Source: Chitinophaga sp. (GTDB taxonomy: Bacteria; Bacteroidota; Bacteroidia; Chitinophagales; Chitinophagaceae). From it: DNA of 64,000 bases. The stretch's first letter is position 1; every line of letters starts with the position of its first letter. The notes under the pieces are model-generated. The model worked only from the letters and a program-made list of their open reading frames with translations. It had not been told where the DNA came from and ran no database searches. The DNA lies in assembly GCF_019236475.1 (NCBI RefSeq), contig NZ_JAFAIX010000009.1:372001-436000 (forward strand). The letters are read 5' to 3'. This document shows, in pieces, positions 34,967 through 42,569 of this stretch. The position numbers and the translations under genes are program-made.

Positions 34967-35731
34967 ATGGACGAGCAAAAGAAGACTATTGCCCAACGAA
35001 GCGCCTTTGTATTATCCGGTGGAGGGGCCCGTGGCTATGCCCATCTTGGTGTACTGAAAGCCTATGAAGAATATGGCGTCTCGCCATCGGCGATATCGGC
35101 TACCAGTGCGGGATCTATCGCGGCGGCCTTCATTGCAGACGGATATACCACGGACGAAGTACGACAGCTATTCCGGGAGTTCAAGATAGGTTTATCCATG
35201 CAATGGAAGAACTGGAAAGCAGGATTTCTTTCCTTGAAGAAACTGGAGCAGGTATTGCGTCAAACACTGCGTCATCAGACGTTTGAATCCCTGGAGATGC
35301 CCTTGTACATTGCCGCCACCAATTTTATTACAGGAGAACAGAAGATATTCCATTCAGGAGATATCATTCCAGCGGTATTGGCCGCATCTTCTGTGCCTAT
35401 GCTGTTTCCGCCCGTAGAGCTGGACGGAATACAGTATGTAGACGGCGGATTGTCCAGCAACTTGCCTATAGAGCCGTTGGTAGATGAATACCCTGATATT
35501 ATTGGTGTGCATGTGAACCCATTGACGCCTTATAGTAGGGCTAGTGGCTTCCTCTTCAACTTGGAGCGCACCTTACATCTGGCCATTCGGGAATCTGTGA
35601 TGAAAAACCAGTTGTTATGTAAGGTGTTTATAGAGCCACAGGGGCTAGGACAGTTTGGTATGTTCGATTTCAGCAAGTTTGATGAGATTTATACTACCGG
35701 TTTGGAATATACCCGTAAAATGTTGTCTTAG
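34967..35731 (+). CDS. Patatin-like phospholipase
   Basis: 254 residues, no signal peptide. The oxyanion motif SGGGARGYAHLGVL is at about 17-30, the nucleophile is Ser47 in ATSAGS (Ala in place of the first Gly of GxSxG), and Asp159 in VDGGLSSNLP completes the Ser-Asp dyad. It hydrolyses acyl esters of membrane phospholipids; the exact substrate is unknown. It is smaller than RssA-type proteins but alignable with them by motif order. It stands alone between the divergent regulator gene and the convergent HAD gene (8-base gap). Confidence 0.9.
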   Translation: MDEQKKTIAQRSAFVLSGGGARGYAHLGVLKAYEEYGVSPSAISATSAGSIAAAFIADGYTTDEVRQLFREFKIGLSMQWKNWKAGFLSLKKLEQVLRQTLRHQTFESLEMPLYIAATNFITGEQKIFHSGDIIPAVLAASSVPMLFPPVELDGIQYVDGGLSSNLPIEPLVDEYPDIIGVHVNPLTPYSRASGFLFNLERTLHLAIRESVMKNQLLCKVFIEPQGLGQFGMFDFSKFDEIYTTGLEYTRKMLS

Positions 35732-35739
35732 CAGGGATA

Positions 35740-36714
35740 TTATTGGGGAAAGATATATTTCCAATCTTGTTTGATACTGACCACCTGCCATTTGAATTGC
35801 TTGGCCATATTCAGGGAAGTGTTGTCTTTCTCCTCATATTTAAATTCCCGATCTGCATCATCATGATTAATTAGTAGTTGCAGATTGCGATAGGTATTCC
35901 CTTGGCAATATCGCAGCATATAGATATCGCCGGCGCCGCCTTCATTGCCACAGGCGAGGATTGGTCTTTTTCCAATATGGTAGCGGATGTTGATCGGTTT
36001 CTCTTGTTTGTCGTTGAGTGTTTTCATGCCTGGCAGCCGCATCATATCATTGATGCCTGCGCTATCGATGTAGCGCATTTTCATTTCAGAGCCGATCACT
36101 TGTTCCGGTGGAATGCCATAGAGCGAATCCGTTACTACGCGCATAAAATCTTCCGTACCGCCGGAGCAGATGAATGTTTTGAAACCGTGTGCCCGTAAGT
36201 ATTTCAGCAGTTCTATTTGTGGTTTATATGTTACATTGTACAAACTGGTATGTAAGGTAGGATGTTGTACCGTACGGAAGAACTCCTTGACCTCTTGTTC
36301 AAACTCCGTGGACGTCATGCCAGCATGCGTTACATCGAAAAGTTTCATGACCCCTTGCATGCCTGCCTTTTCAAAATAATCGCGATCGCTTTCCATGACT
36401 GCTTTATAGGGTTGTTTATCTCTCAACGATGGATTATGCTGCACCATGCGATGGACGCGATATACAGCGAAGAGTCCTTGTATCAGCGGCTTTTCCGTCC
36501 ATAGTGTACCATCGTTATCGAAGGTAGCAATGCGATCTGCTTCGGGAACAAAATCGATATTGCCTGGAGTGGAAACAGCCACCACAAAATCGATAATAGA
36601 TTTTTTCACGGGGCCATCGTTCCAAGAGGGAAGCGGGTCCTGGGCAAGCGTGCGGAAGGAGATGAATATAAGGAGATAAATATTCACGAGCATTTTGGGG
36701 GTAACGCTATTCAT
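35740..36714 (-). CDS. Secreted HAD-superfamily phosphatase-like protein
   Basis: 324 residues with an N-terminal signal segment (about 8-25, TLA^Q). HAD motif I is FDNDGTLW with Asp66 as nucleophile and Asp68 as acid; motif II is ICSGGTEDF; a later GNEGGAGDIYM supplies the acidic motif. The cap between motifs I and II is helical. It is probably a periplasmic phosphatase on a small organic phosphate, substrate unknown. It is separated from the arylsulfatase upstream by a CGCAAAG repeat hairpin. Confidence 0.83.
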   Translation of the reverse strand: MNSVTPKMLVNIYLLIFISFRTLAQDPLPSWNDGPVKKSIIDFVVAVSTPGNIDFVPEADRIATFDNDGTLWTEKPLIQGLFAVYRVHRMVQHNPSLRDKQPYKAVMESDRDYFEKAGMQGVMKLFDVTHAGMTSTEFEQEVKEFFRTVQHPTLHTSLYNVTYKPQIELLKYLRAHGFKTFICSGGTEDFMRVVTDSLYGIPPEQVIGSEMKMRYIDSAGINDMMRLPGMKTLNDKQEKPINIRYHIGKRPILACGNEGGAGDIYMLRYCQGNTYRNLQLLINHDDADREFKYEEKDNTSLNMAKQFKWQVVSIKQDWKYIFPQ

Positions 36715-36767
36715 GAGAAAATAATATTTACTAGTAGTACATCTGAGCTTCGGGATTGTTTATTTCA

Positions 36768-36828
36768 CGCAAAGACGCAAAGGCTGGGAACGCAAAGGCG
36801 CAAAGGATATCGATTCCTTTGCGCCTTT
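36768..36828. repeat. CGCAAAG repeat array with hairpin
   Basis: Four CGCAAAG units (starting 36768, 36776, 36791 and 36799) are followed by a 14-bp inverted repeat (36794-36807 with 36815-36828, loop TATCGAT). The unit is a common intergenic repeat type in Bacteroidota. It lies 22 bases past the arylsulfatase stop and could act as a terminator, although the T-run is weak. Confidence 0.65.
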
Positions 36829-36849
36829 GTGCTATTATGCTTTCGATTA

Positions 36850-38385
36850 TTATTTTCTGGTTTGGTGAGCCGCTTTCACTTCTTCTAATTTAGCAGCCAT
36901 CGCTTTGGTTTTGGCAGGATCTTTTTCCGCCAGGTTTGTTTTTTCGAATACATCATTTTTCACGTTATAGAGTTGTGGCGCAGGATCATTGCCCAATTCT
37001 ATATTCACGTCTGTAGCGATTTTGCGGCCTTTGGAAGGCGTGATGTATTTATAATCTCCTTCGAGGATAGAGAGAGGGCCGCCTTGTGTAACCAAGTAAG
37101 GGCGATTGACGAATGATTTACCGAGGAGTTGGTTCAGCATATCAAAGCTATCTGGCGCATCCTCGTTGGTGATGGATTGTCCGGTGAGGTGAGCCAGTGA
37201 AGCGAAGAAATCTATCTGTCCAATCAGTGTATTGCTGGTAGCAGGTTTCTTGATGCCTTCTGGCCATTTAACGATGAGTGGCACGCGGGCACCGGCCTCG
37301 AAAGAACTGTATTTACCGCCGCGGAGGGGGCCTGCAGGCTTGTGGTTGCCCACGAGTTCTGCGGCTTGATCGAGGTATCCGTCGTTCAGTACAGGACCGT
37401 TATCGCTACTGAAGATAATCATGGTGTTCTTTGTAAGGCCAAGACTATCCAGTGCGTGCGTGATTTGGCCTACCGTCCAATCGAGTTGCAGGATAGCATC
37501 CCCGCGGAGTCCCATACCGCTTTTACCACGGAACATGCTATTGGGATATCTGGGAACATGTATGTCGCCGCTGGCGAAGTAAATGAAGAAAGGTTGTTGT
37601 TTGTTGCGGCCAATGAAATCGATCGCTTTTTGCGTGATGATACCTGCGATGTTTTCATCTTTCCATCTGGCGCTGTTGCCACCGGACATCCAGCCGATTC
37701 TACTGATGCTGTCTACGATGGTTTGGTCATGGCCCTGGTGGGGGTCTGTGCGCATGCGGAGTTTCTCCGGATTTTCTTTGCCGGTAGGGTCGGTACCTAC
37801 TTTATGGGTATAGCTGACGGTGATAGGATCTTTCGGGTCCAGGTTTACCACATGGTGGTTTTCCACGAAAACGCAAGGCACGCGGTCCAGGGTAGCTGGC
37901 ATGATGAAAGCGTAGTTGAAGCCCACTTCCAGTGGTCCTGGTTTCAGCTCTTGGTTCCAATCGATAGGCTGGGTTGGCGTTCCGATGCCGAGGTGCCATT
38001 TGCCGATAACAGCCGTTTGGTAACCGGCGTCTTGGAGCATGGCGGGCATTGTTTTATGATCGGTGGGGATGATAAGCGGAGCGTCGCCGGGGGCGATGCC
38101 TGTGTTGTTTTGTCGCCATGGATATCTACCCGTGAGGAGTCCATAACGGGAAGGTGTACACGTAGCGGAAGTAGCGTATCCATTGGTAAAGCGTACTCCT
38201 TGCTTAGCGAGTTTATCGATATTAGGTGTTTTGATGCGGGTCATGCCATAGCAACTGACATCGCCGTAGCCCAGGTCATCCGCGTAGATGATGATGATAT
38301 TAGGCTTTTGCTGGGCTGCCAGGCGGGAATGACCGGCCAGGAGGGAGCCGCAAAGGGCTACCATTGCAAAGAGTTTCATTTTCAT
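36850..38385 (-). CDS. Arylsulfatase (type I, formylglycine-dependent)
   Basis: 511 residues with a signal peptide (about 1-25, LAA^Q). The metal-binding pair is in IIIYADDLGYGD (Asp36, Asp37). The sulfatase signature CTPSRYGLLTGR puts the formylglycine-forming Cys at 76 in the CxPxR motif. It hydrolyses sulfate esters in the periplasm or at the surface, probably on glycans. No maturase is encoded in the window, so activation must come from elsewhere. It is not next to a SusC/SusD pair. Confidence 0.92.
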   Translation of the reverse strand: MKMKLFAMVALCGSLLAGHSRLAAQQKPNIIIIYADDLGYGDVSCYGMTRIKTPNIDKLAKQGVRFTNGYATSATCTPSRYGLLTGRYPWRQNNTGIAPGDAPLIIPTDHKTMPAMLQDAGYQTAVIGKWHLGIGTPTQPIDWNQELKPGPLEVGFNYAFIMPATLDRVPCVFVENHHVVNLDPKDPITVSYTHKVGTDPTGKENPEKLRMRTDPHQGHDQTIVDSISRIGWMSGGNSARWKDENIAGIITQKAIDFIGRNKQQPFFIYFASGDIHVPRYPNSMFRGKSGMGLRGDAILQLDWTVGQITHALDSLGLTKNTMIIFSSDNGPVLNDGYLDQAAELVGNHKPAGPLRGGKYSSFEAGARVPLIVKWPEGIKKPATSNTLIGQIDFFASLAHLTGQSITNEDAPDSFDMLNQLLGKSFVNRPYLVTQGGPLSILEGDYKYITPSKGRKIATDVNIELGNDPAPQLYNVKNDVFEKTNLAEKDPAKTKAMAAKLEEVKAAHQTRK

Positions 38386-38457
38386 TGTTCTAAATCTTAA
38401 CCTCCTGCAATTTAATAACCCTGTGGGCCAATGTCAAGCCGTTTATGGAATAAATCT

Positions 38458-38479
38458 ACTGCCGGGGTTAGCCGGCAGT
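38458..38479. terminator. Hairpin overlapping the NADAR stop codon
   Basis: ACTGCCGG (38458-38465) and CCGGCAGT (38472-38479) form an 8-bp stem that includes the last codons of the minus-strand gene. No strong U-tract. Confidence 0.4.
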
Positions 38480-39037
38480 GTGAGAGTAACCTTTTTTTTG
38501 GAGATAGGATCTGGCGTCCATGAGGGCGAAGCCTAGGAGGTTATCGCCTTTCCATTTTTCCGGTTGTTCCGCGTGTGGATGGGAGGCTTCCAGGCCGATG
38601 CCCCAGATAGCGTCGTAGGGGCTGGCTTCCACCAGTACGCGGTTATTGGTGTTCAAGAGGAAAGTCAGTAGATCTGGGTTTTGTCCGAATTTATGGATGT
38701 TACCGTCTCTGACAATGGAGGGAGCGTGTTGGTCCCAGGTGGCCGCATCGAAGTTAGCTACTTGGCGGCCTAATTTTTTGGCCGCTGCGGGGGAGGTGGC
38801 TACCAGTATTTTTTCCAGTGTTTCCGGATCATTGAACAGGCGGGCTTTACCAGCCATCATCCAGTGTTCGGCTGTAGGATATAAGATGCCATCTACAGTA
38901 AATGGACTAGGAAACCACTGGCTGAAGCAGCTTTTATCCGTGGTGGTATTGGATTTGGGGGTATGTCCCCAGAAGCAGAGGAATTTAAATTTCTCTCCTT
39001 GCTGCATGCTTTGGATTAACAACGTTTTTGTGAGCAT
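38468..39037 (-). CDS. NADAR-family protein (YbiA-like N-glycosidase)
   Basis: 189 residues, cytosolic. The two diagnostic blocks are visible: CFWGHTP...FSQWFPSPFTVDGILYPTAEHWMMAGKARLF near the start, and WKGDNLLGFALMDAR near the end. YbiA-like members hydrolyse the N-glycosidic bond of ribosylated riboflavin precursors; other NADAR proteins act on ADP-ribose linkages, including on nucleic acids. Which applies here is not known. It stands alone between the arylsulfatase and the receiver-domain genes; a GATCTTTG box (39055-39062) is one mismatch from consensus. Confidence 0.87.
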   Translation of the reverse strand: MLTKTLLIQSMQQGEKFKFLCFWGHTPKSNTTTDKSCFSQWFPSPFTVDGILYPTAEHWMMAGKARLFNDPETLEKILVATSPAAAKKLGRQVANFDAATWDQHAPSIVRDGNIHKFGQNPDLLTFLLNTNNRVLVEASPYDAIWGIGLEASHPHAEQPEKWKGDNLLGFALMDARSYLQKKGYSHTAG

Positions 39038-39392
39038 AAAAAAAATATTGGACGCAAAGATCTTAAAAAAGTAGGAGAATCAGCATACGGCAGATATTGG
39101 CAGTAATTTTTCCCGTCACCTTTATCAGGAGCCGAACAGGTATGAATATAGTTTTCCCGGGAAATATGGAGGACATAATACTGTGGTTATGTTGATGTTG
39201 ACGAATGACTTGGCCATATATTGTATGCTTCATACCACAAATTTCTGGGGGGTAGCTGACAACCTTGTGTCAGTAGTCATTCAGAGATGGTGAAAATATT
39301 TCTGTGCTTGTAAAATCGGCTTAAGTAAACCATTTGTTAATGCGCGTTTGAAAGGAAAAAAAGGGTGTTTACACGGTTGCATGCAATAAAAA
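39038..39392. other. 355-base intergenic region upstream of the pseudo-receiver gene
   Basis: A divergent control region for the NADAR gene (minus) and the pseudo-receiver gene (plus). It holds a small palindrome, CTGACA-N6-TGTCAG (39256-39273), and a possible NADAR promoter box. I see no convincing reading frame or RNA gene in it. Confidence 0.4.
39256..39273. promoter_or_regulatory. Operator-like palindrome CTGACA-N6-TGTCAG
   Basis: A perfect 6-bp inverted repeat with a six-base spacer, placed 120-137 bases before the pseudo-receiver ATG. The size suits a homodimeric helix-turn-helix protein. Chance occurrence is possible. Confidence 0.3.
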
Positions 39393-39875
39393 ATGATGGG
39401 AAATTGTGAGTGTATAACAATCAAAGGAATAACCAATCTTCCAAAACCACACAGAAAATCTCAGAATGTGAATATTCGTATTTTTCTGGCTGCAAATCCG
39501 TCTGAGTTTCGGCATCGTCTGGAGCGGGAATTGTCGTGCTGCAGTGGGTTAGAGTTATTCTGTACTGGCACTGGGATATCGGATCTTTTATCTGGAATCG
39601 GTCGTAAGTTTGATATTATTTTGATAGACAGTCGTCTGTTCTATGTTATCTCTGGGAGTATAGTGGGCAATGCCTATGAGTTAATCGCCAATATTCGCAA
39701 AACTAGTACTATAGTGCCAATTATTATGTTAGGGGATGGGACTGTACTGGCAGATAGAATACATGCGTTGCAATCTGGCAGCGATGATTTCCTGGACTGG
39801 GAGGTAGGTCCGGAGGAGTTGGAATACCGTATAAAAAATTGGGTAAAACGGGCACGGAGGCAGGAATTAGCCTAG
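39393..39875 (+). CDS. Stand-alone pseudo-receiver domain protein
   Basis: 160 residues, no output domain. From residue 26 the sequence follows a CheY-like fold: VNIRIFLAANPSEF (beta-1), FDIILIDSRLF (beta-3 with Asp79), TIVPIIMLGDG (beta-4), and GSDDFLDWEVGPEELEYRIKNWV (alpha-4 to alpha-5). The acidic pair usual after beta-1 is absent (AANP) and the switch lysine is replaced (LDWEV instead of LxKPF). Phosphorylation by a kinase is therefore unlikely although Asp79 remains. It is probably a protein-protein interaction module. No kinase is adjacent; a second, broken receiver gene follows 220 bases later. Confidence 0.65.
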   Translation: MMGNCECITIKGITNLPKPHRKSQNVNIRIFLAANPSEFRHRLERELSCCSGLELFCTGTGISDLLSGIGRKFDIILIDSRLFYVISGSIVGNAYELIANIRKTSTIVPIIMLGDGTVLADRIHALQSGSDDFLDWEVGPEELEYRIKNWVKRARRQELA

Positions 39876-40095
39876 GTTCGTTATCTATGCATATTATCGT
39901 TGATGGCTATACGTCGGCATGGATGCATTTGTGCGTATGACAGGATTTTTGCGTGCATGCATCTATTAGGAAGGCAGGATTGCCAACTATTCTATTATAA
40001 TCTCTCAATTTACATGTTAATCTGCATTAAGAAAATGTTATGTGATTATAATTGTTAGTTTCTTTGGGTCAAATTTAAAATGGAGTCGTAATCCT

Positions 40096-40863
40096 ATGAA
40101 GACAAAACCCGAAATGAAACGGACCATATTATGGGCAGATGATGATGTAATATGGTCTGGAATGGTCAAGTAGCAATTTGAGGAGGAGTATGGATATCTG
40201 GTATATTGGGCATACACAAAAATGGAGGCAGTGGAGTTATTCCAGAAGCAGGCGGTTGATTTATTGATATTGGATGTATATATGCCACATGCGGGGAATA
40301 GTAAATCGGATAGAACTGGTCTGGATTTGGGGCAGTGGGTGCGTGAGAAGGATAAAGACATACCTATTATTCATTTGAGTGGGAGTATCACGGAGGAGGA
40401 TGTAATTGAGGGATACGAGGGTGGCTGCGACTATTATTTAGGGAAGGGGATGATAGATTTGGAAGAGTTGCATCTTCGGATTGGCAGGATATTGAGCCGA
40501 TATGATAATCACGAGGCGAAGAAGTATTTATATCCATTTGGTGATTATGCTTATGATGCTAGGCGTCGGCATTTGATTTGTCCGGATCATCTGCCGATTG
40601 ATTTACCAAAGATGCAGGGGCACTTATTAAAAATCCTGGCCCGTCATTTTCAGAAGTATGTGCCGGTGGAAAGGATATTAGCGGAGGTTTGGGGAAAAAC
40701 AGAGGGGACGAGGAGATCGTTGCATGTACACATTCGGAAGTTGCGGCAGAATTTACCTAAGCGGGGAGGGATCATGATCCGGGGAGACAGGAAGAAGGGA
40801 TATGCGTTGGTTGATGATAGCCCGGTGAAGCGAGCGGGGATAATTACAGGCAGTCAGCGTTGA
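40096..40863 (+). pseudogene. OmpR-type response regulator interrupted by an in-frame TAG
   Basis: From ATG 40096 the frame reads MKTKPEMKRTILWADDDVIWSGMVK, then TAG (40171-40173), then QFEEEYGYLVYWAYTK and on without a shift to the stop at 40861-40863. The stop replaces codon 26, in helix alpha-1. The rest of a 255-residue regulator is intact: phospho-accepting Asp60 in ILDVYMP, a GKG switch lysine, and a C-terminal winged helix ending in IMIRGDRKKGYALVD. An internal ATG at 40222 (codon 43) could restart translation but would lose the acidic pocket and first helix. One substitution, for example from CAG or AAG, explains it. Recent inactivation, readthrough or a sequence error are all possible. 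Confidence 0.8.
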
Positions 40864-40876
40864 TTCATAAAAAGAG

Positions 40877-40900
40877 CGGGGTACCCAGTTGGGTACCCCG
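40877..40900. terminator. Bidirectional terminator between the broken regulator and SusD
   Basis: CGGGGTACCC (40877-40886) and GGGTACCCCG (40891-40900) form a perfect 10-bp stem with a four-base loop. T-rich sequence follows on the minus strand (CTCTTTTTAT), ending the SusC/SusD unit. Confidence 0.8.
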
Positions 40901-40916
40901 CCGTTATTTTGAGCCG

Positions 40917-42557
40917 TTATGGTTTATCCCACCATACTGGTTCGGTAATGTATTCCGGTTTGCCTGCGTTTGGATCTGCTTTCAGCAATTGTGCTACGTT
41001 ATAGTTGATTTCGTAGCTGGCCATAGCGAAGCGTCTTGGATAGTCAGTTGCATTTGGATAGCACTGCGTATACAGGTGTCCAGGGCGTTTGAACCCTTTA
41101 TATATGCCGGAGATCTCATTGTAGTTACCTGCATTATCTGCGCAATAGTTATTACGGCGCATGTCTGCGAAGTTTTCTGGAGAGAAGGTCATGGCGATAT
41201 ATTTCTGGATCATGATATGACTGAGGGTCAGGGTAGCAGGGTCTTGTACCACAGAAGTGCTGCTCAGGAATTCATCGATTTTCGCGGCAGGCACTTTCAG
41301 GATGTTCATATGAGAACGGATACCTGCTTTGTAGGCAGTCAGCGCTTCCAATACTTTACCTTGGCGGAATTGCACTTCTGCCTCAATGAAGCGCATTTCT
41401 GCGTTGGTCAGCAGAAGACCTTTACCACCGCGGCGAGTATACCAAGAACCGGTAGAAACGATACGTTGTCCCGGAGCTGGAGAATAAGGATTCATCAGCA
41501 ATGGGATGTAGATAGAATCCGGGCTATTGAATTTGTTGAGATTGGTGTTGTATATCGCATTCGCAGGACCTTTAGCAGGCAGACTCGAAGCCATATCCAT
41601 ACCTTTTGTCCGCAACCAACCAGTATCTGTTTGCATTCTAGGGATGATGGAATCGATACGTGGGTCTGGTACATTGTTAGCGCCGGTAGGAGCACCGGTA
41701 TATGCATTGGACAGGTAGTCCATATACAGTTTGGTGAATCTTCCCGCTGAATTGACAGCCAGGTTGCTGTACTGTAATGCTTCTTTAGAACCATCTGTAA
41801 CAGTAGGACCTTCATCTACATACTGGATAATAGTACTTTGATCATCGGTTAAAGGCCCTTTGGACAGTGCATCCAGCACCGCTTGTGCATTAAAGCTAGC
41901 TTTTTTGGTGGTATGCAGCATGAATCTGGCTTTCAACCCATATGCCAGGCGGATCCATTTATCAGTGGAACCATTATTGAGCACATCTGCTTTTGAAAGG
42001 GCAGGAGCAGCAGGACCTTGTTGTTTCTGCAGATTCGCGATACCCTCATCCAGGAGTGCCATTACTTTTGCTTGCACATATTCTCCATCATCGAATTTTG
42101 GCGTGTAGATGCTAGGTACACCAAATTCATCGTAAGGCATCATACCATAGAGATCTGCCATGGTACCAAAACCCCAGGCTTTGATGATCAGTCCTGCGCC
42201 GATATAATGCCAGGCTTCCACTTTTTTAGCAGCGGCAAATAGCGGATCAAAGTTGCTGGCGGTATACACATACCAGCCTTGCCATGGCCAGTTAGAGGTA
42301 CTCGCATTGGAATACCAGCGGCTCAGGTCCCAGTTATTGGTGCTGGCATAATACACCCCTACTTGTTGTGTCAGTAATGATGTTCTTGTACCAGCGCTTT
42401 CGTAAGCATCTGCAAATCCTCTGATGATGGCGGGAAGGCGTTGTTCTGCACTTGGCACATCTACAGTCGGATTATTTGGATTGTTATTGACGTCCAGCCA
42501 TTTCTTACAGGAAGTGAAGGCGATGGACATACCTAATATGACGAATATTTTTTTCAT
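40917..42557 (-). CDS. SusD/RagB-type outer membrane lipoprotein (SusD-like 2 group)
   Basis: 546 residues. Lipoprotein signal peptide with lipobox FTSC and acylated Cys17. The following KKWLDVNNNPNNPTVDVPSAEQRLPAIIRG is typical of the SusD-like 2 group, which uses TPR-like helices to hold a ligand over its SusC barrel. It sits 12 bases after the SusC gene and pairs with it. No glycoside hydrolase, peptidase or regulator is linked, so the nutrient (glycan, peptide or other) cannot be named; members of this group are often found without carbohydrate enzymes. Confidence 0.92.
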   Translation of the reverse strand: MKKIFVILGMSIAFTSCKKWLDVNNNPNNPTVDVPSAEQRLPAIIRGFADAYESAGTRTSLLTQQVGVYYASTNNWDLSRWYSNASTSNWPWQGWYVYTASNFDPLFAAAKKVEAWHYIGAGLIIKAWGFGTMADLYGMMPYDEFGVPSIYTPKFDDGEYVQAKVMALLDEGIANLQKQQGPAAPALSKADVLNNGSTDKWIRLAYGLKARFMLHTTKKASFNAQAVLDALSKGPLTDDQSTIIQYVDEGPTVTDGSKEALQYSNLAVNSAGRFTKLYMDYLSNAYTGAPTGANNVPDPRIDSIIPRMQTDTGWLRTKGMDMASSLPAKGPANAIYNTNLNKFNSPDSIYIPLLMNPYSPAPGQRIVSTGSWYTRRGGKGLLLTNAEMRFIEAEVQFRQGKVLEALTAYKAGIRSHMNILKVPAAKIDEFLSSTSVVQDPATLTLSHIMIQKYIAMTFSPENFADMRRNNYCADNAGNYNEISGIYKGFKRPGHLYTQCYPNATDYPRRFAMASYEINYNVAQLLKADPNAGKPEYITEPVWWDKP

Positions 42558-42569
42558 GATTCCGAGGGT

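Noticed and set aside
38468..39037. NADAR gene as part of an anti-phage defence island with the receiver genes
   Set aside because: Some NADAR proteins act in ADP-ribosylation conflicts, but no ART, DarT/DarG-like or nuclease gene is adjacent, and the neighbours are ordinary metabolic or nutrient genes.
39256..39273. CTGACA-N6-TGTCAG palindrome as a firm operator
   Set aside because: A single 6-bp inverted repeat in a 355-base gap is close to chance expectation; it is listed only as a weak feature.
40222..40863. A 213-residue response regulator starting at 40222
   Set aside because: The upstream in-frame sequence from 40096 encodes the missing beta-1 strand and acidic residues, so 40222 is an internal Met after a nonsense codon, not the native start.
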